Shown one piece after another: positions 8,904-16,421 of a stretch of 64,000 nt of DNA (the stretch's first letter is position 1; the number at the start of each line of letters is the position of its first letter). Origin of the DNA: Mycobacterium gallinarum (GTDB lineage Bacteria > Actinomycetota > Actinomycetes > Mycobacteriales > Mycobacteriaceae). The DNA lies in contig NZ_AP022601.1 in NCBI RefSeq assembly GCF_010726765.1, forward strand, positions 496,001 through 560,000, written 5' to 3'. The notes under the pieces are model-generated. The model ran no database searches. It was not told where the DNA came from and was given only the letters and a program-made list of their open reading frames with translations. The translations under genes and the position numbers were made by a program.

Positions 8904-9407
8904 ATGTCATCCGAACCCGCAATCAACACAGGGCCCTTACCGGGCGCAGCCCCGTTCGCCACTCACGTGGACGGACCTCTGCCCCGCGGTCTTCGCCAGG
9001 AGGCCGATGCAATGTCGTTCGAAACGTTCCTCGATCAGTACGCACCCAGCACGGGACCGCTGCGGCTGGGCCAGTGGTCCTGCACCGACGGTGAGCGTCC
9101 CGCGACGCGCTTGGGTCCCCAGGCGCGCAACTATCAGGCCACGCTGGCCGTCGGCGACCGCATCAGCACGTCGTCGGCGAAGGCGTCCGGACCACTTGCC
9201 GCGCTGACGGAGATGCTGTACGAGCGTGGCATCGCCGTCGAGATGACGGCCTTCCACCAACTGCCGGCCGGCGACAACACCGCGACGTTCATCTGCGGTT
9301 CCGACGGTGGGCACTCCGAGTGGGCGATGGGCCTTGCCGACGACCCGACGCAGTCGGCGTTGCGGGCCATGATCGCATGCGCAAACCGGCTCCTGGCCTC
9401 CGCCTGA
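8904..9407 (+). CDS. Stand-alone LeuA regulatory (dimerisation) domain-like protein
   Basis: The 167-residue protein resembles only the C-terminal leucine-binding domain of 2-isopropylmalate synthase, with segments such as NYQATLAVGDR, ASGPLAALTEML and HQLPAGDNTATFI. There is no TIM-barrel catalytic domain in it or beside it, so it cannot make isopropylmalate alone. It may bind leucine or a related effector, or form mixed dimers with the full-length synthase encoded elsewhere; both ideas are inference. The ATG at 8904 is preferred, with GAGAAG about 8 nt upstream. Its leader carries an attenuator-like structure suited to leucine control, which supports a link to branched-chain amino acid metabolism. 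Confidence 0.75.
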   Translation: MSSEPAINTGPLPGAAPFATHVDGPLPRGLRQEADAMSFETFLDQYAPSTGPLRLGQWSCTDGERPATRLGPQARNYQATLAVGDRISTSSAKASGPLAALTEMLYERGIAVEMTAFHQLPAGDNTATFICGSDGGHSEWAMGLADDPTQSALRAMIACANRLLASA

Positions 9408-9428
9408 TTCGTCGCTCGCGGCGATCCC

Positions 9429-9809
9429 CTAGCGCTGGAGTCCGCGCAGCGCCCACGCGCCGAGGGCGACCGCGAGCACAGGGACGGTGACCGGTGCACC
9501 CGCCGTCGATCGCGTGAAGTTGCCGCGCTTCATCGCGACAACACCGGCGGCGCCGTCACCCACATCGCAGGCCAGACCGGCGGTCACGAAGGCCCGCCGC
9601 TGCGCACCCGACGACACCAGCGTGCCGACGCCGATGACGATGTCGCGGATGCCGAATAGCCGCCAGGCGTAGTGCGATTGGCCGCCGTCGGCCTCCATCC
9701 CGAACGCCCGCGCGGTGACTCGGGGACTGATCCACGCCAGCATCCCCGCCACAATGCGTCCAGCCGCCAACGCGGCGACCGTGCGATCGACCAAAGGGTT
9801 GTCCGCCAT
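9429..9809 (-). CDS. Small four-helix membrane protein, unknown function
   Basis: The 126-residue protein has about four hydrophobic segments (for example IVAGMLAWISP, FGIRDIVIGVGTLV and VTVPVLAVALGAWAL). It resembles the DUF4267-type small membrane proteins often found near oxidoreductases; that assignment is tentative. The ATG at 9809 lies two bases after the stop of the cytochrome P450 gene, so the two are translationally close and co-transcribed. A longer reading from 10193 runs out of frame through the P450 gene and is not real. Confidence 0.65.
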   Translation of the reverse strand: MADNPLVDRTVAALAAGRIVAGMLAWISPRVTARAFGMEADGGQSHYAWRLFGIRDIVIGVGTLVSSGAQRRAFVTAGLACDVGDGAAGVVAMKRGNFTRSTAGAPVTVPVLAVALGAWALRGLQR

Positions 9810-9811
9810 GG

Positions 9812-11293
9812 TCAGTGCAGCGGACGCAGCACGATGTGCATACCGTCCTTGGGCACCGGCATGCCGCCGTAATCCCATTCGGTCGTGTAGCCCTTGTGCG
9901 GGAGCTCCAGCCGGTACTTGCGCAGCAGCCGGTGCAGGATCGTCTTCACCTCGAACTGGCCGAACGTCATGCCGATGCACTTGTGCGCGCCGCCGCCGAA
10001 GGGGCTGAATGCGTACCGGTGCGACTTGTGCTCGTTGCGGGGTTCGGTGAAGCGCAGCGGGTCGAACTTCATCGGCTCGGGGTAGAACTCCTCGAGTCGG
10101 TGGTTCATCCCCGGATAGGCGATGACGTTCGTGCCCTTGGGCAGGTAGTAGCCCAGCAGTTCGGTGTCGCGCACCGTTTGACGCATCGCCCACTGCACCG
10201 GGGTCACCAGGCGGATGGACTCATTCATCACCAGATCGAGGGATTCCAGCTTCTCGAGCGAGTCGATGTCGAGTGGTCCGTCGCCGAGACGGTCGGACTC
10301 GTCGCGGCAACGGTCTTGCCACTCAGGGTGTTTCGCCAAGTGGTAGATCATCGTCGTGGCCGTCGATGTCGACGTGTCGTGTGCGGCCATCATCAGGAAG
10401 ATCATGTGGTTGACGATGTCGTCGTCGGAGAACTTGTTGCCGTCCTCGTCCTCGGTCTGACACAGCACGGTCAGCAGATCCGATCCGTCCTTGCCGCGAC
10501 GTTCCCGGACCCGCTCCTGGAAGTAGTCCTCGAGAAGCTTGCGTGCCTGCAGGCCGCGCCACCAGGTGAACGGCGGCACACCGGTGCGGATGATCGCGTT
10601 GCCGGCACGGGTGGTCGTGGTGAACGCGTTGTTGACCTTGGTGACGAGTTCGTGGTCGGTGCCTGGCTCGTGACCCATGAACACCATCGAGGCGATGTCG
10701 AGCGTGAGCTCCTTCATCGCCGGATACATCAGGAAGCGCGAGTCGTTGGTCACCCAGTCATTCGCGATGACTTGTGAGACCACCTTGTCGACCTGCTCCT
10801 GGTAGCCGACCAACCGGCTCCGGACGAACGCCTCCTGCATGATCCGCCGGTGGAACATGTGCTCCTCGAAGTCGAGAAGCATCAGGCCGCGGTGGAAGAA
10901 GGGACCGATCACCGGGACCCAGCCCTGCTGATTGAAGTCCTTGTTTCGGTTGGAGTAGATGGCCTGCGCGGCATCGGGGCCGAGCGCCGTGACGGCGGGC
11001 AGGACGGGCGAGTCGGCGTAGTAGAGAGGGCCGTATTTGCGGTAGATGTGCAGCAGGTAGTCGGGGCCGCCGCGGAACATCTCGATCATGTGGCCGACGA
11101 TCGGCAGGCCGGCATCGCCCGCCACCGATTTGAGGCCGCTTCCCGGGGGCGGCGACGTCATCTCCTTCTGTGGAAAGTCGGTCTTGAGCAGCTGCTTCTC
11201 GACCATGCCCAGCCCCGGGAAGTTGGTGATCGACGGAGTCAACCGCCGCTTCGCCTTGTCGAGCAGGTAATCCTTGGTGCTGATGGTGGGCAT
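9812..11293 (-). CDS. cyp136: Cytochrome P450, CYP136 family
   Basis: The 493-residue P450 carries all family landmarks: the I-helix oxygen-activation segment MMAAHDTSTST, the ExxR motif in NESIR, and the heme-ligand loop FGGGAHKCIG with Cys439. Its length and the N-terminal region (PPPGSGLK, GDAGLPIVGHMIEM) match M. tuberculosis CYP136 (Rv3059) as remembered. The substrate is not established. The ATG at 11293 has a GAGGGAG ribosome site. It is divergent from a TetR regulator, as in M. tuberculosis, with an inverted repeat between them, so the TetR protein probably controls it. A small membrane protein gene follows two bases after its stop. Confidence 0.93.
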   Translation of the reverse strand: MPTISTKDYLLDKAKRRLTPSITNFPGLGMVEKQLLKTDFPQKEMTSPPPGSGLKSVAGDAGLPIVGHMIEMFRGGPDYLLHIYRKYGPLYYADSPVLPAVTALGPDAAQAIYSNRNKDFNQQGWVPVIGPFFHRGLMLLDFEEHMFHRRIMQEAFVRSRLVGYQEQVDKVVSQVIANDWVTNDSRFLMYPAMKELTLDIASMVFMGHEPGTDHELVTKVNNAFTTTTRAGNAIIRTGVPPFTWWRGLQARKLLEDYFQERVRERRGKDGSDLLTVLCQTEDEDGNKFSDDDIVNHMIFLMMAAHDTSTSTATTMIYHLAKHPEWQDRCRDESDRLGDGPLDIDSLEKLESLDLVMNESIRLVTPVQWAMRQTVRDTELLGYYLPKGTNVIAYPGMNHRLEEFYPEPMKFDPLRFTEPRNEHKSHRYAFSPFGGGAHKCIGMTFGQFEVKTILHRLLRKYRLELPHKGYTTEWDYGGMPVPKDGMHIVLRPLH

Positions 11294-11356
11294 CTACGCT
11301 CCCTCACGCCAAATGACTGTGGCCGTTGTCACTCCTATCTTCATCCTGAATGGCAG

Positions 11357-11374
11357 ACTTGACGCATGTCAAGT
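11357..11374. promoter_or_regulatory. Candidate TetR operator between cyp136 and its regulator
   Basis: A perfect inverted repeat ACTTGAC-GCAT-GTCAAGT lies in the 118-bp gap between the two divergent genes. Its size and symmetry suit a TetR dimer, and its position would allow control of both directions. Confidence 0.55.
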
Positions 11375-11411
11375 TTGGATCCGACGTGTCGTGGTGCGAA
11401 GGTCTAAACCC

Positions 11412-12041
11412 ATGACTGCCGAGTCCGCATCGTCCGAGGTCCGTCGCAGCAGGGGTGATCGGCAGCGCGACGCGATCGTGACCGCGGTTCGTGAGCTTCT
11501 GCAAGAACGGTCGTTCGCCGATCTGTCGGTCAGCACCATCAGCGAACGCGCCGGCGTCGCCAGGTCGGGTTTCTACTTCTACTTCGATTCGAAGTACGCG
11601 GTGCTGGCGACCATCGTCAAGGACGCGGCCGAGCTGCTCGACGACCTGACTCACCATTTCGCGCCGCGTGAGCCCGGCGAGGCGCCCGCGGACTTTGCGA
11701 AGCGGATGGTCGGTAGCGCAGTCACCGTGTACGCGAACGACGATCCCGTGATGTCGGCATGCGCAGTCGCCCGCAACACCGACGCGGAGATCCGCGAGAT
11801 CATGGACGACTTCTACGACAGCGTCGTGGCCAAGTTGATCACCCTGCTCGAGAATGACCCCGATGCGCGACCGATCTCCGATGACCTGCCCGCTCTCGTG
11901 CGGACGCTGGCTGCAGTGACGTCCTTTACGTTGACGCATGACACCGCATTCGTGGGCCGCGGTGAGGATGTCGCCCGCGCCGTCGAGATCGTTGAGCGGC
12001 TGTGGGTGTCCGCGTTCTGGGGCAGCGGTCAGCCCGACTAG
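11412..12041 (+). CDS. TetR-family regulator (Rv3058c-like)
   Basis: The 209-residue protein has a typical TetR helix-turn-helix at residues about 15-60 (RQRDAIVTAVRELL, then VSTISERAGVARSGFYFYFDSK). A divergent C-terminal ligand domain follows. The ATG at 11412 was chosen because the family core starts about 12 residues later; the frame is open further upstream across the promoter, which is unlikely to be coding. It is divergent from cyp136 and followed 20 bp later by an SDR gene, the same trio as Rv3059/Rv3058c/Rv3057c. It probably represses cyp136, itself and possibly the SDR in response to the P450 substrate. Confidence 0.88.
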   Translation: MTAESASSEVRRSRGDRQRDAIVTAVRELLQERSFADLSVSTISERAGVARSGFYFYFDSKYAVLATIVKDAAELLDDLTHHFAPREPGEAPADFAKRMVGSAVTVYANDDPVMSACAVARNTDAEIREIMDDFYDSVVAKLITLLENDPDARPISDDLPALVRTLAAVTSFTLTHDTAFVGRGEDVARAVEIVERLWVSAFWGSGQPD

Positions 12042-12061
12042 GCACCGGTAAGGTCACGGCC

Positions 12062-12931
12062 ATGACTGCGGTGTCTCGGGGGAGCGATTTCGCCGGTAAG
12101 CGTTGTCTGCTCACCGGAGCCGCCAGCGGCATCGGCCGCGCGACGGCGCTTAAGCTGGCCGCCGAAGGCGCCCACCTCTATCTCACCGACCGCGACGCCG
12201 AAGGTCTGGAGCAGACCGTGGCCGACGCCCGTGCGCTGGGTGGCATCGTCGGCGCCTACCGAGCTTTTGACATCTCCGACTACGACGCCGTCGACAAATT
12301 CGCCGCCGACGTCCACTCAGAGCATCTGGCGATGGATGTAGTGATGAACATCGCGGGTGTGTCGGCGTGGGGCACCGTCTCCACGCTTTCACACCAGCAC
12401 TGGAAGTCGATGATCGACATCAACCTGATGGGTCCGATCCACATCATCGAGTCGTTCGTGCCTCCGATGGTCGCCGCGGGCCGGGGTGGCCATCTGGTGA
12501 ACGTGTCGTCGGCCGCTGGTCTGGTCGCGTTGCCGTGGCACGCCGCCTACAGCGCGAGCAAGTACGGCCTGCGTGGCCTCTCCGAGGTGTTGCGATTCGA
12601 CCTGGCCCGGCACCGCATCGGCGTATCGGTCGTGGTACCGGGCGCGGTGAAAACGCCACTGGTGCAGACGATTCACATCGCGGGCGTGGACCGCGAGGAT
12701 CCCAGCGTCCAACGGTGGACCGAGCGCTTCAGTGGCCACGCGGTGTCACCGGAACATGTCGCGGACCGAATCCTGCGCGGCGTTCGGCGCAACCGGTTCC
12801 TCATCTACACGTCTCCGGACATCCGGGCCCTCTACATGTTCAAGCGCACCATGTGGTGGCCGTACAGCGTCGCCATGCGTCAGGTCAACGTGCTCTTCAC
12901 CCGTGCGCTGCGGCCCGCGAAATCCCGTTAG
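12062..12931 (+). CDS. Short-chain dehydrogenase (Rv3057c-like)
   Basis: The 289-residue SDR has TGAASGIGRA at residues about 18-27, YLTDRD after strand 2, the NVSSAAGLVALP serine segment, and the catalytic YSASK. A basic C-terminal extension (RFLIYTSPDIRAL, then KRTMWWPYS) is typical of the mycobacterial SDR group that acts on lipid-like substrates. The ATG at 12062 sits seven bases after a -10-like TAAGGT (12049-12054), so it may have its own leaderless transcript in addition to read-through from the TetR gene. Its TAG overlaps the stop of the convergent ATPase by four bases. A role with CYP136 in one oxidation pathway is inferred from conserved neighbourhood. Confidence 0.87.
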   Translation: MTAVSRGSDFAGKRCLLTGAASGIGRATALKLAAEGAHLYLTDRDAEGLEQTVADARALGGIVGAYRAFDISDYDAVDKFAADVHSEHLAMDVVMNIAGVSAWGTVSTLSHQHWKSMIDINLMGPIHIIESFVPPMVAAGRGGHLVNVSSAAGLVALPWHAAYSASKYGLRGLSEVLRFDLARHRIGVSVVVPGAVKTPLVQTIHIAGVDREDPSVQRWTERFSGHAVSPEHVADRILRGVRRNRFLIYTSPDIRALYMFKRTMWWPYSVAMRQVNVLFTRALRPAKSR

Positions 12932-14109
12932 CGCTTACCCCACTCCCACGCCGGGGCCGTGAGCATGGTCAGGCCCTCGACACATGTCTCGCCGAGATCC
13001 TTGCGCAACTCGAGCTGGATCGCGTCGCCGCCGGAGTCGGCATTCCCAACTGCGCCTAGGTGATCCAGCAGCGCCGTCGAATGCGTGACGACGATGACCT
13101 GCGTCGCGTCGGCCGCTGCGCGGATCAGCGACGCGAGCGGGCGGACCAGGTCGGGGTGCAGGGACGTCTCCGGCTCGTTGAGGACCATGAGTGACGGTGG
13201 TTGGGGGCTCAGCAGCGCGGCGGCCCACAGCAGGAAACGCAGTGTGCCGTCGGATAATTCAGCGGCGCGCAGTGGACGCAGCATGCCCTGCTGCTGCAGT
13301 TGAAGGTCAAACAGCCCGTCGTGCACGGCGACGGACACGGCGGCGCCGTCGAACGCTTCGGCGACGGCGCGATGCAGATCGTCGAAGCCCGCTTCGATGA
13401 TCGTCTGGATAGCGGCCGCCAGATCGCTGCCGTCATCGGCGAGCACCGGTGTCCTGGTACCCACCTGGCGTAGCCGCGACGGCGCCGTCGCATCCACCCG
13501 GAAGCCGTCGTAGAACCGCCAATTGCGCAGCCGGTCGCGTACCGCGGCGAGCTCCGGATGTGCGCCGGGATGGGCGTACTCGGCGAGGACGCTGCGGTAT
13601 GCCGGAAGCGCTTGGGTGAGTTTGTCGAAGCCGCGGCCCGATTCCGAACTCGCCTCGGCGTATTCGCGGGTGCGGCGCACCAGCGTCGAACCGGACCGCA
13701 TCACGGGTCCGACGAACACTGCCTCGCGCTTGATCTCGGGGTCGCGGGCGAACAACGACCGATGACCCGCCATCTGAGGCAGCCCGAGGTCGACCAGATA
13801 GCCGAAGTCATCGGACGCGAATCCCAGCTCGAGCGAGACGGGTCGGGTTCGCGCCGTGCCCTCGACCCGTCCGGTGCGCTTGGCGCCGCCGAGTTGTTCC
13901 GGACCCGCCCACAACACCGACTCCAGGCCACCCTCTGCCGCCAATGAGCCGATCACCTCGCCGCGGCCGCAGTCCGCGAGCAGTCGAAGCGACCGATACA
14001 GAGACGATTTGCCCGTACCGTTGGCGCCGGTGACGACCGTCAGCCCGGCCAGCGGCAGCACCACATCACGCAACGACCGGTACCCGCGGATCGCGATCGT
14101 TTTCAGCAT
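12928..14109 (-). CDS. AAA-type ATPase of the RecF/OLD-like (AAA15) group
   Basis: The 393-residue protein has Walker A TGANGTGKSS (27-36), an ABC-like LSDGTLRFLLW signature (285-295), and Walker B LMVLNEPETSLHPD (307-320), with a histidine-switch segment VIVVTHSTALLDHL near the end. This is the SMC/RecF-like ATPase plan with a short insert instead of a long coiled coil. There is no TOPRIM nuclease domain, unlike full OLD nucleases. It lies 30 bp after dinB2 on the same strand, so it probably belongs to the TetR-dinB2 operon. The M. tuberculosis block as remembered lacks it, so it is an insertion relative to that species. Its function is unknown. Confidence 0.8.
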   Translation of the reverse strand: MLKTIAIRGYRSLRDVVLPLAGLTVVTGANGTGKSSLYRSLRLLADCGRGEVIGSLAAEGGLESVLWAGPEQLGGAKRTGRVEGTARTRPVSLELGFASDDFGYLVDLGLPQMAGHRSLFARDPEIKREAVFVGPVMRSGSTLVRRTREYAEASSESGRGFDKLTQALPAYRSVLAEYAHPGAHPELAAVRDRLRNWRFYDGFRVDATAPSRLRQVGTRTPVLADDGSDLAAAIQTIIEAGFDDLHRAVAEAFDGAAVSVAVHDGLFDLQLQQQGMLRPLRAAELSDGTLRFLLWAAALLSPQPPSLMVLNEPETSLHPDLVRPLASLIRAAADATQVIVVTHSTALLDHLGAVGNADSGGDAIQLELRKDLGETCVEGLTMLTAPAWEWGKR

Positions 14110-14139
14110 GGGTGCAGCGTATTGCCGGGGTGTGACGGG

Positions 14140-15186
14140 TCAGTACCCGCCGGCGGGCGCCGCGAGTTCCAGTCGCACACCGAGCAGTCGTATCGGGCGG
14201 TCCAGTTCGAACTGGTGCAGCAGTTCCAGCGCGGTGGTGACAATCGTCTGTTCGTCGTTACCCGCCGACGGCAGCTTGCGAATCTTGGTGCGGGTGAAGA
14301 ACGTCTTGGTGCGCACCGTCACCGAAACCCGTGTGACGACCCGGTCCTGGTCGATGATTTCGGCGAGTGTCGTCCTCGCGAGTTTCACCACCGCCGCATC
14401 GATCTCAGCGGGGTCGGTCAGGTCCTCGGGGAAGGTGATCACATGGCTGCGTGAGCGCGGAACCCATGGTTGCGCACTCACCTCGGTGTCGCCGCCACCC
14501 TTGGCCAGCAACAGAATCCAAAGCCCGGTCGTCGGACCGAAGGTCGACGTCAACAGTTGCGCGTCGGTGGCGGCCAGGTCTGCAACTGTGGTGATACCCA
14601 TACCCGCAAGCTTTTTCGCCGTCTTGGGACCGACCCCCCAGAGCGCGTCGACCTCTCGGTCGCCCATCACCGCCATCCAGTTGTCCTCCGTCAGCGAGAA
14701 GATTCCCGCCGGCTTGCCGATACCGGTTGCGACCTTGGCGCGCTGCTTGTTGTCGCTGATGCCGACCGAACACGACAACCCGGTGCCCGCGGCCACGACC
14801 TCACGAATCTGCTCGGCGAGTTGGAACGGATCGGTGGACTCATCGGCCCCGACGTACGCCTCGTCCCAACCCCACACCTCGACAGGATGGCCGAAGTCGC
14901 GCAGCAGGCCCATCACCTCTTCGGAGGCCTCGTCATAGGCGTCGGTGTCCAGCGGCAGGAACGTCGCGTCGGGGCACTTGCGCGCCGCGGTGCGAAGCGG
15001 CATCCCGGCGTGCACGCCGAACGCCCGCGCCGGATACGACGCGCAGGTGACGACCTTCCTGGGCTCGTTCGGATCACCGTTGCCGCCGACGATGACCGGC
15101 AGTCCGGCGAGCTCAGGGTTCCGTCGGACCTCGACCGCGGCCTGGAACTGATCGAGGTCGACGTGCAGAACCCAGCGGGGACTCAT
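14140..15186 (-). CDS. dinB2: Y-family DNA polymerase IV, DinB2
   Basis: The 348-residue translesion polymerase has the metal-binding aspartate in HVDLDQF (Asp10), the second acidic pair in WGWDEAYVG (Asp108, Glu109), and SVGISDNKQRAKVA. It ends at LLGVRLELAAPAGGY without a typical beta-clamp tail, as in mycobacterial DinB2 (Rv3056). The steric-gate position, just after DLDQF, is Gln15; M. smegmatis DinB2 has Leu there and most DinB proteins have Phe or Tyr. That position governs exclusion of ribonucleotides. The ATG at 15186 is chosen because homology begins there; the frame stays open upstream. A TetR gene ends five bases before it. Confidence 0.92.
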   Translation of the reverse strand: MSPRWVLHVDLDQFQAAVEVRRNPELAGLPVIVGGNGDPNEPRKVVTCASYPARAFGVHAGMPLRTAARKCPDATFLPLDTDAYDEASEEVMGLLRDFGHPVEVWGWDEAYVGADESTDPFQLAEQIREVVAAGTGLSCSVGISDNKQRAKVATGIGKPAGIFSLTEDNWMAVMGDREVDALWGVGPKTAKKLAGMGITTVADLAATDAQLLTSTFGPTTGLWILLLAKGGGDTEVSAQPWVPRSRSHVITFPEDLTDPAEIDAAVVKLARTTLAEIIDQDRVVTRVSVTVRTKTFFTRTKIRKLPSAGNDEQTIVTTALELLHQFELDRPIRLLGVRLELAAPAGGY

Positions 15187-15191
15187 CGGGG

Positions 15192-15788
15192 TCAGGTGCC
15201 GCAGACCTTGCGCGCCAAGGTCTCCCACGCGTCACCAAGACGCCTCAGTGTCTGACCACCCTCGGTGAGCTGGTGGTGCACGTAGTCGGCGTCCAGCAGC
15301 GCGAGCAGGGCAGTGGCCTGAGCGTCGAGGTCCCCGGTGGTGTCCGCCTCTTCAAGCAGCACCGTGATGTGCCGTTGATGGAGCGTGGCCGGGGCGCTGA
15401 AGCGCATCTGCGGGTCCCTGTTGGCGTCCGACAGCAGCGCCTGATGGGCTTTGACGAACTTCAGCCTGGCGCGCCCGAACGCGATCAGCCGTTCCAGCGG
15501 CGGCGCACCGGGGCCAAGTGGAGGCGGCCCGAACAGAAAGGCCTGCTGCTGGACCTTCTCGTCCTCGTCGAGCAGGACGATCATCAGACCCGCGCGGCTG
15601 CCAAAGCGGCGGAACAGTGTGCCCTTGCCCACACCTGCGGCGGTGGCGATGTCGTCGGTGGTGACCGCGTCGGCACCGCGTTCGGAGATGAGCCGGCGCG
15701 CGGCGTCCAGCAATAACGTGCGATTACGAGCGGCGTCGCCCCGCTCCTGCGGCGCCTCGTCGGAGATCGGCAACGCGTGCGGGGGCAT
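15192..15788 (-). CDS. TetR-family regulator (Rv3055-like)
   Basis: The 198-residue protein has the TetR DNA-binding domain at about residues 18-62 (RNRTLLLDAARRLI, then VTTDDIATAAGVGKGTLFRRFGS) and an alpha-helical ligand domain. It is the first gene of a presumed TetR-dinB2-ATPase operon, with five bases between its stop and the dinB2 start. It is divergent from the FMN reductase gene; the intervening 88 bp hold no clear palindrome. In M. tuberculosis the same order (Rv3055, Rv3056) is found. The inducer is unknown, and control of dinB2 is inferred from position. Confidence 0.88.
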   Translation of the reverse strand: MPPHALPISDEAPQERGDAARNRTLLLDAARRLISERGADAVTTDDIATAAGVGKGTLFRRFGSRAGLMIVLLDEDEKVQQQAFLFGPPPLGPGAPPLERLIAFGRARLKFVKAHQALLSDANRDPQMRFSAPATLHQRHITVLLEEADTTGDLDAQATALLALLDADYVHHQLTEGGQTLRRLGDAWETLARKVCGT

Positions 15789-15876
15789 GTCACCACTTTA
15801 ATTCAGAGGGATGAATTCGGACCAAGGTCCGGTTTCAGGATGCGAGGATCCATACCGCGATCGAAAGGGTTTGAAC

Positions 15877-16419
15877 ATGTCGGACATCAAGGTGCTCGTA
15901 CTGGTCGGCAGCCTGCGTGCGGCGTCTGTCAATCGGCAGCTCGCCGAACTCGCCATCGAATCGGCTCCAGACGGTGTGCGGCTGGAGACTTTCGACCGGC
16001 TGGGGGAGTTGCCCTTCTACAACGAGGACATCGACAACGCCGATGTCGCCGAACCGGTAGTCGCGTTACGGCAGGCCGCCGCCGACGCTGACGCCGCCCT
16101 GGTCGTCACACCCGAGTACAACGGCAGCATTCCGGGCGTGCTGAAGAACGCGATCGACTGGCTGTCGCGGCCGTTCGGTGACAGCGCGCTCAAAGGCAAG
16201 CCGCTGGCGGTCGTGGGTGCCTCCCTCGGCCAGTACGGCGGGGTGTGGGCCCACGACGAAACGCGCAAGTCGTTCGGCATTGCGGGACCGCGCGTCATCG
16301 AGGACCTGACTCTGTCAGTGCGATCCACGGCATTCGACGGCAAGCATCCCCGTGAGAACACCGAGGTTGCCGAACAATTGCGCGACATCGTGGGCAAGCT
16401 GGCCGCCGAAGTCGGCTGA
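15877..16419 (+). CDS. NADPH-dependent FMN reductase family protein (Rv3054c-like)
   Basis: The 180-residue flavodoxin-fold protein has the FMN-phosphate loop GSLRAASVNRQL near residue 10. The TPEYNGSIPGVLKNAIDWLSR motif marks the NADPH-dependent FMN/quinone/chromate reductase family; it is followed by GASLGQYGGVWA. The expected reaction is two-electron reduction of quinones or free flavin with NAD(P)H, protecting against redox stress. The ATG at 15877 has GAAAGGG upstream and is preferred over upstream in-frame codons. It is divergent from the TetR gene and converges on alkB with a two-base gap. Confidence 0.88.
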   Translation: MSDIKVLVLVGSLRAASVNRQLAELAIESAPDGVRLETFDRLGELPFYNEDIDNADVAEPVVALRQAAADADAALVVTPEYNGSIPGVLKNAIDWLSRPFGDSALKGKPLAVVGASLGQYGGVWAHDETRKSFGIAGPRVIEDLTLSVRSTAFDGKHPRENTEVAEQLRDIVGKLAAEVG

Positions 16420-16421
16420 CA

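Noticed and set aside
9810..10193. Extension of the small membrane protein gene up to 10193
   Set aside because: The added part runs out of frame through the P450 heme-binding region and is Arg/Gln-rich shadow sequence.
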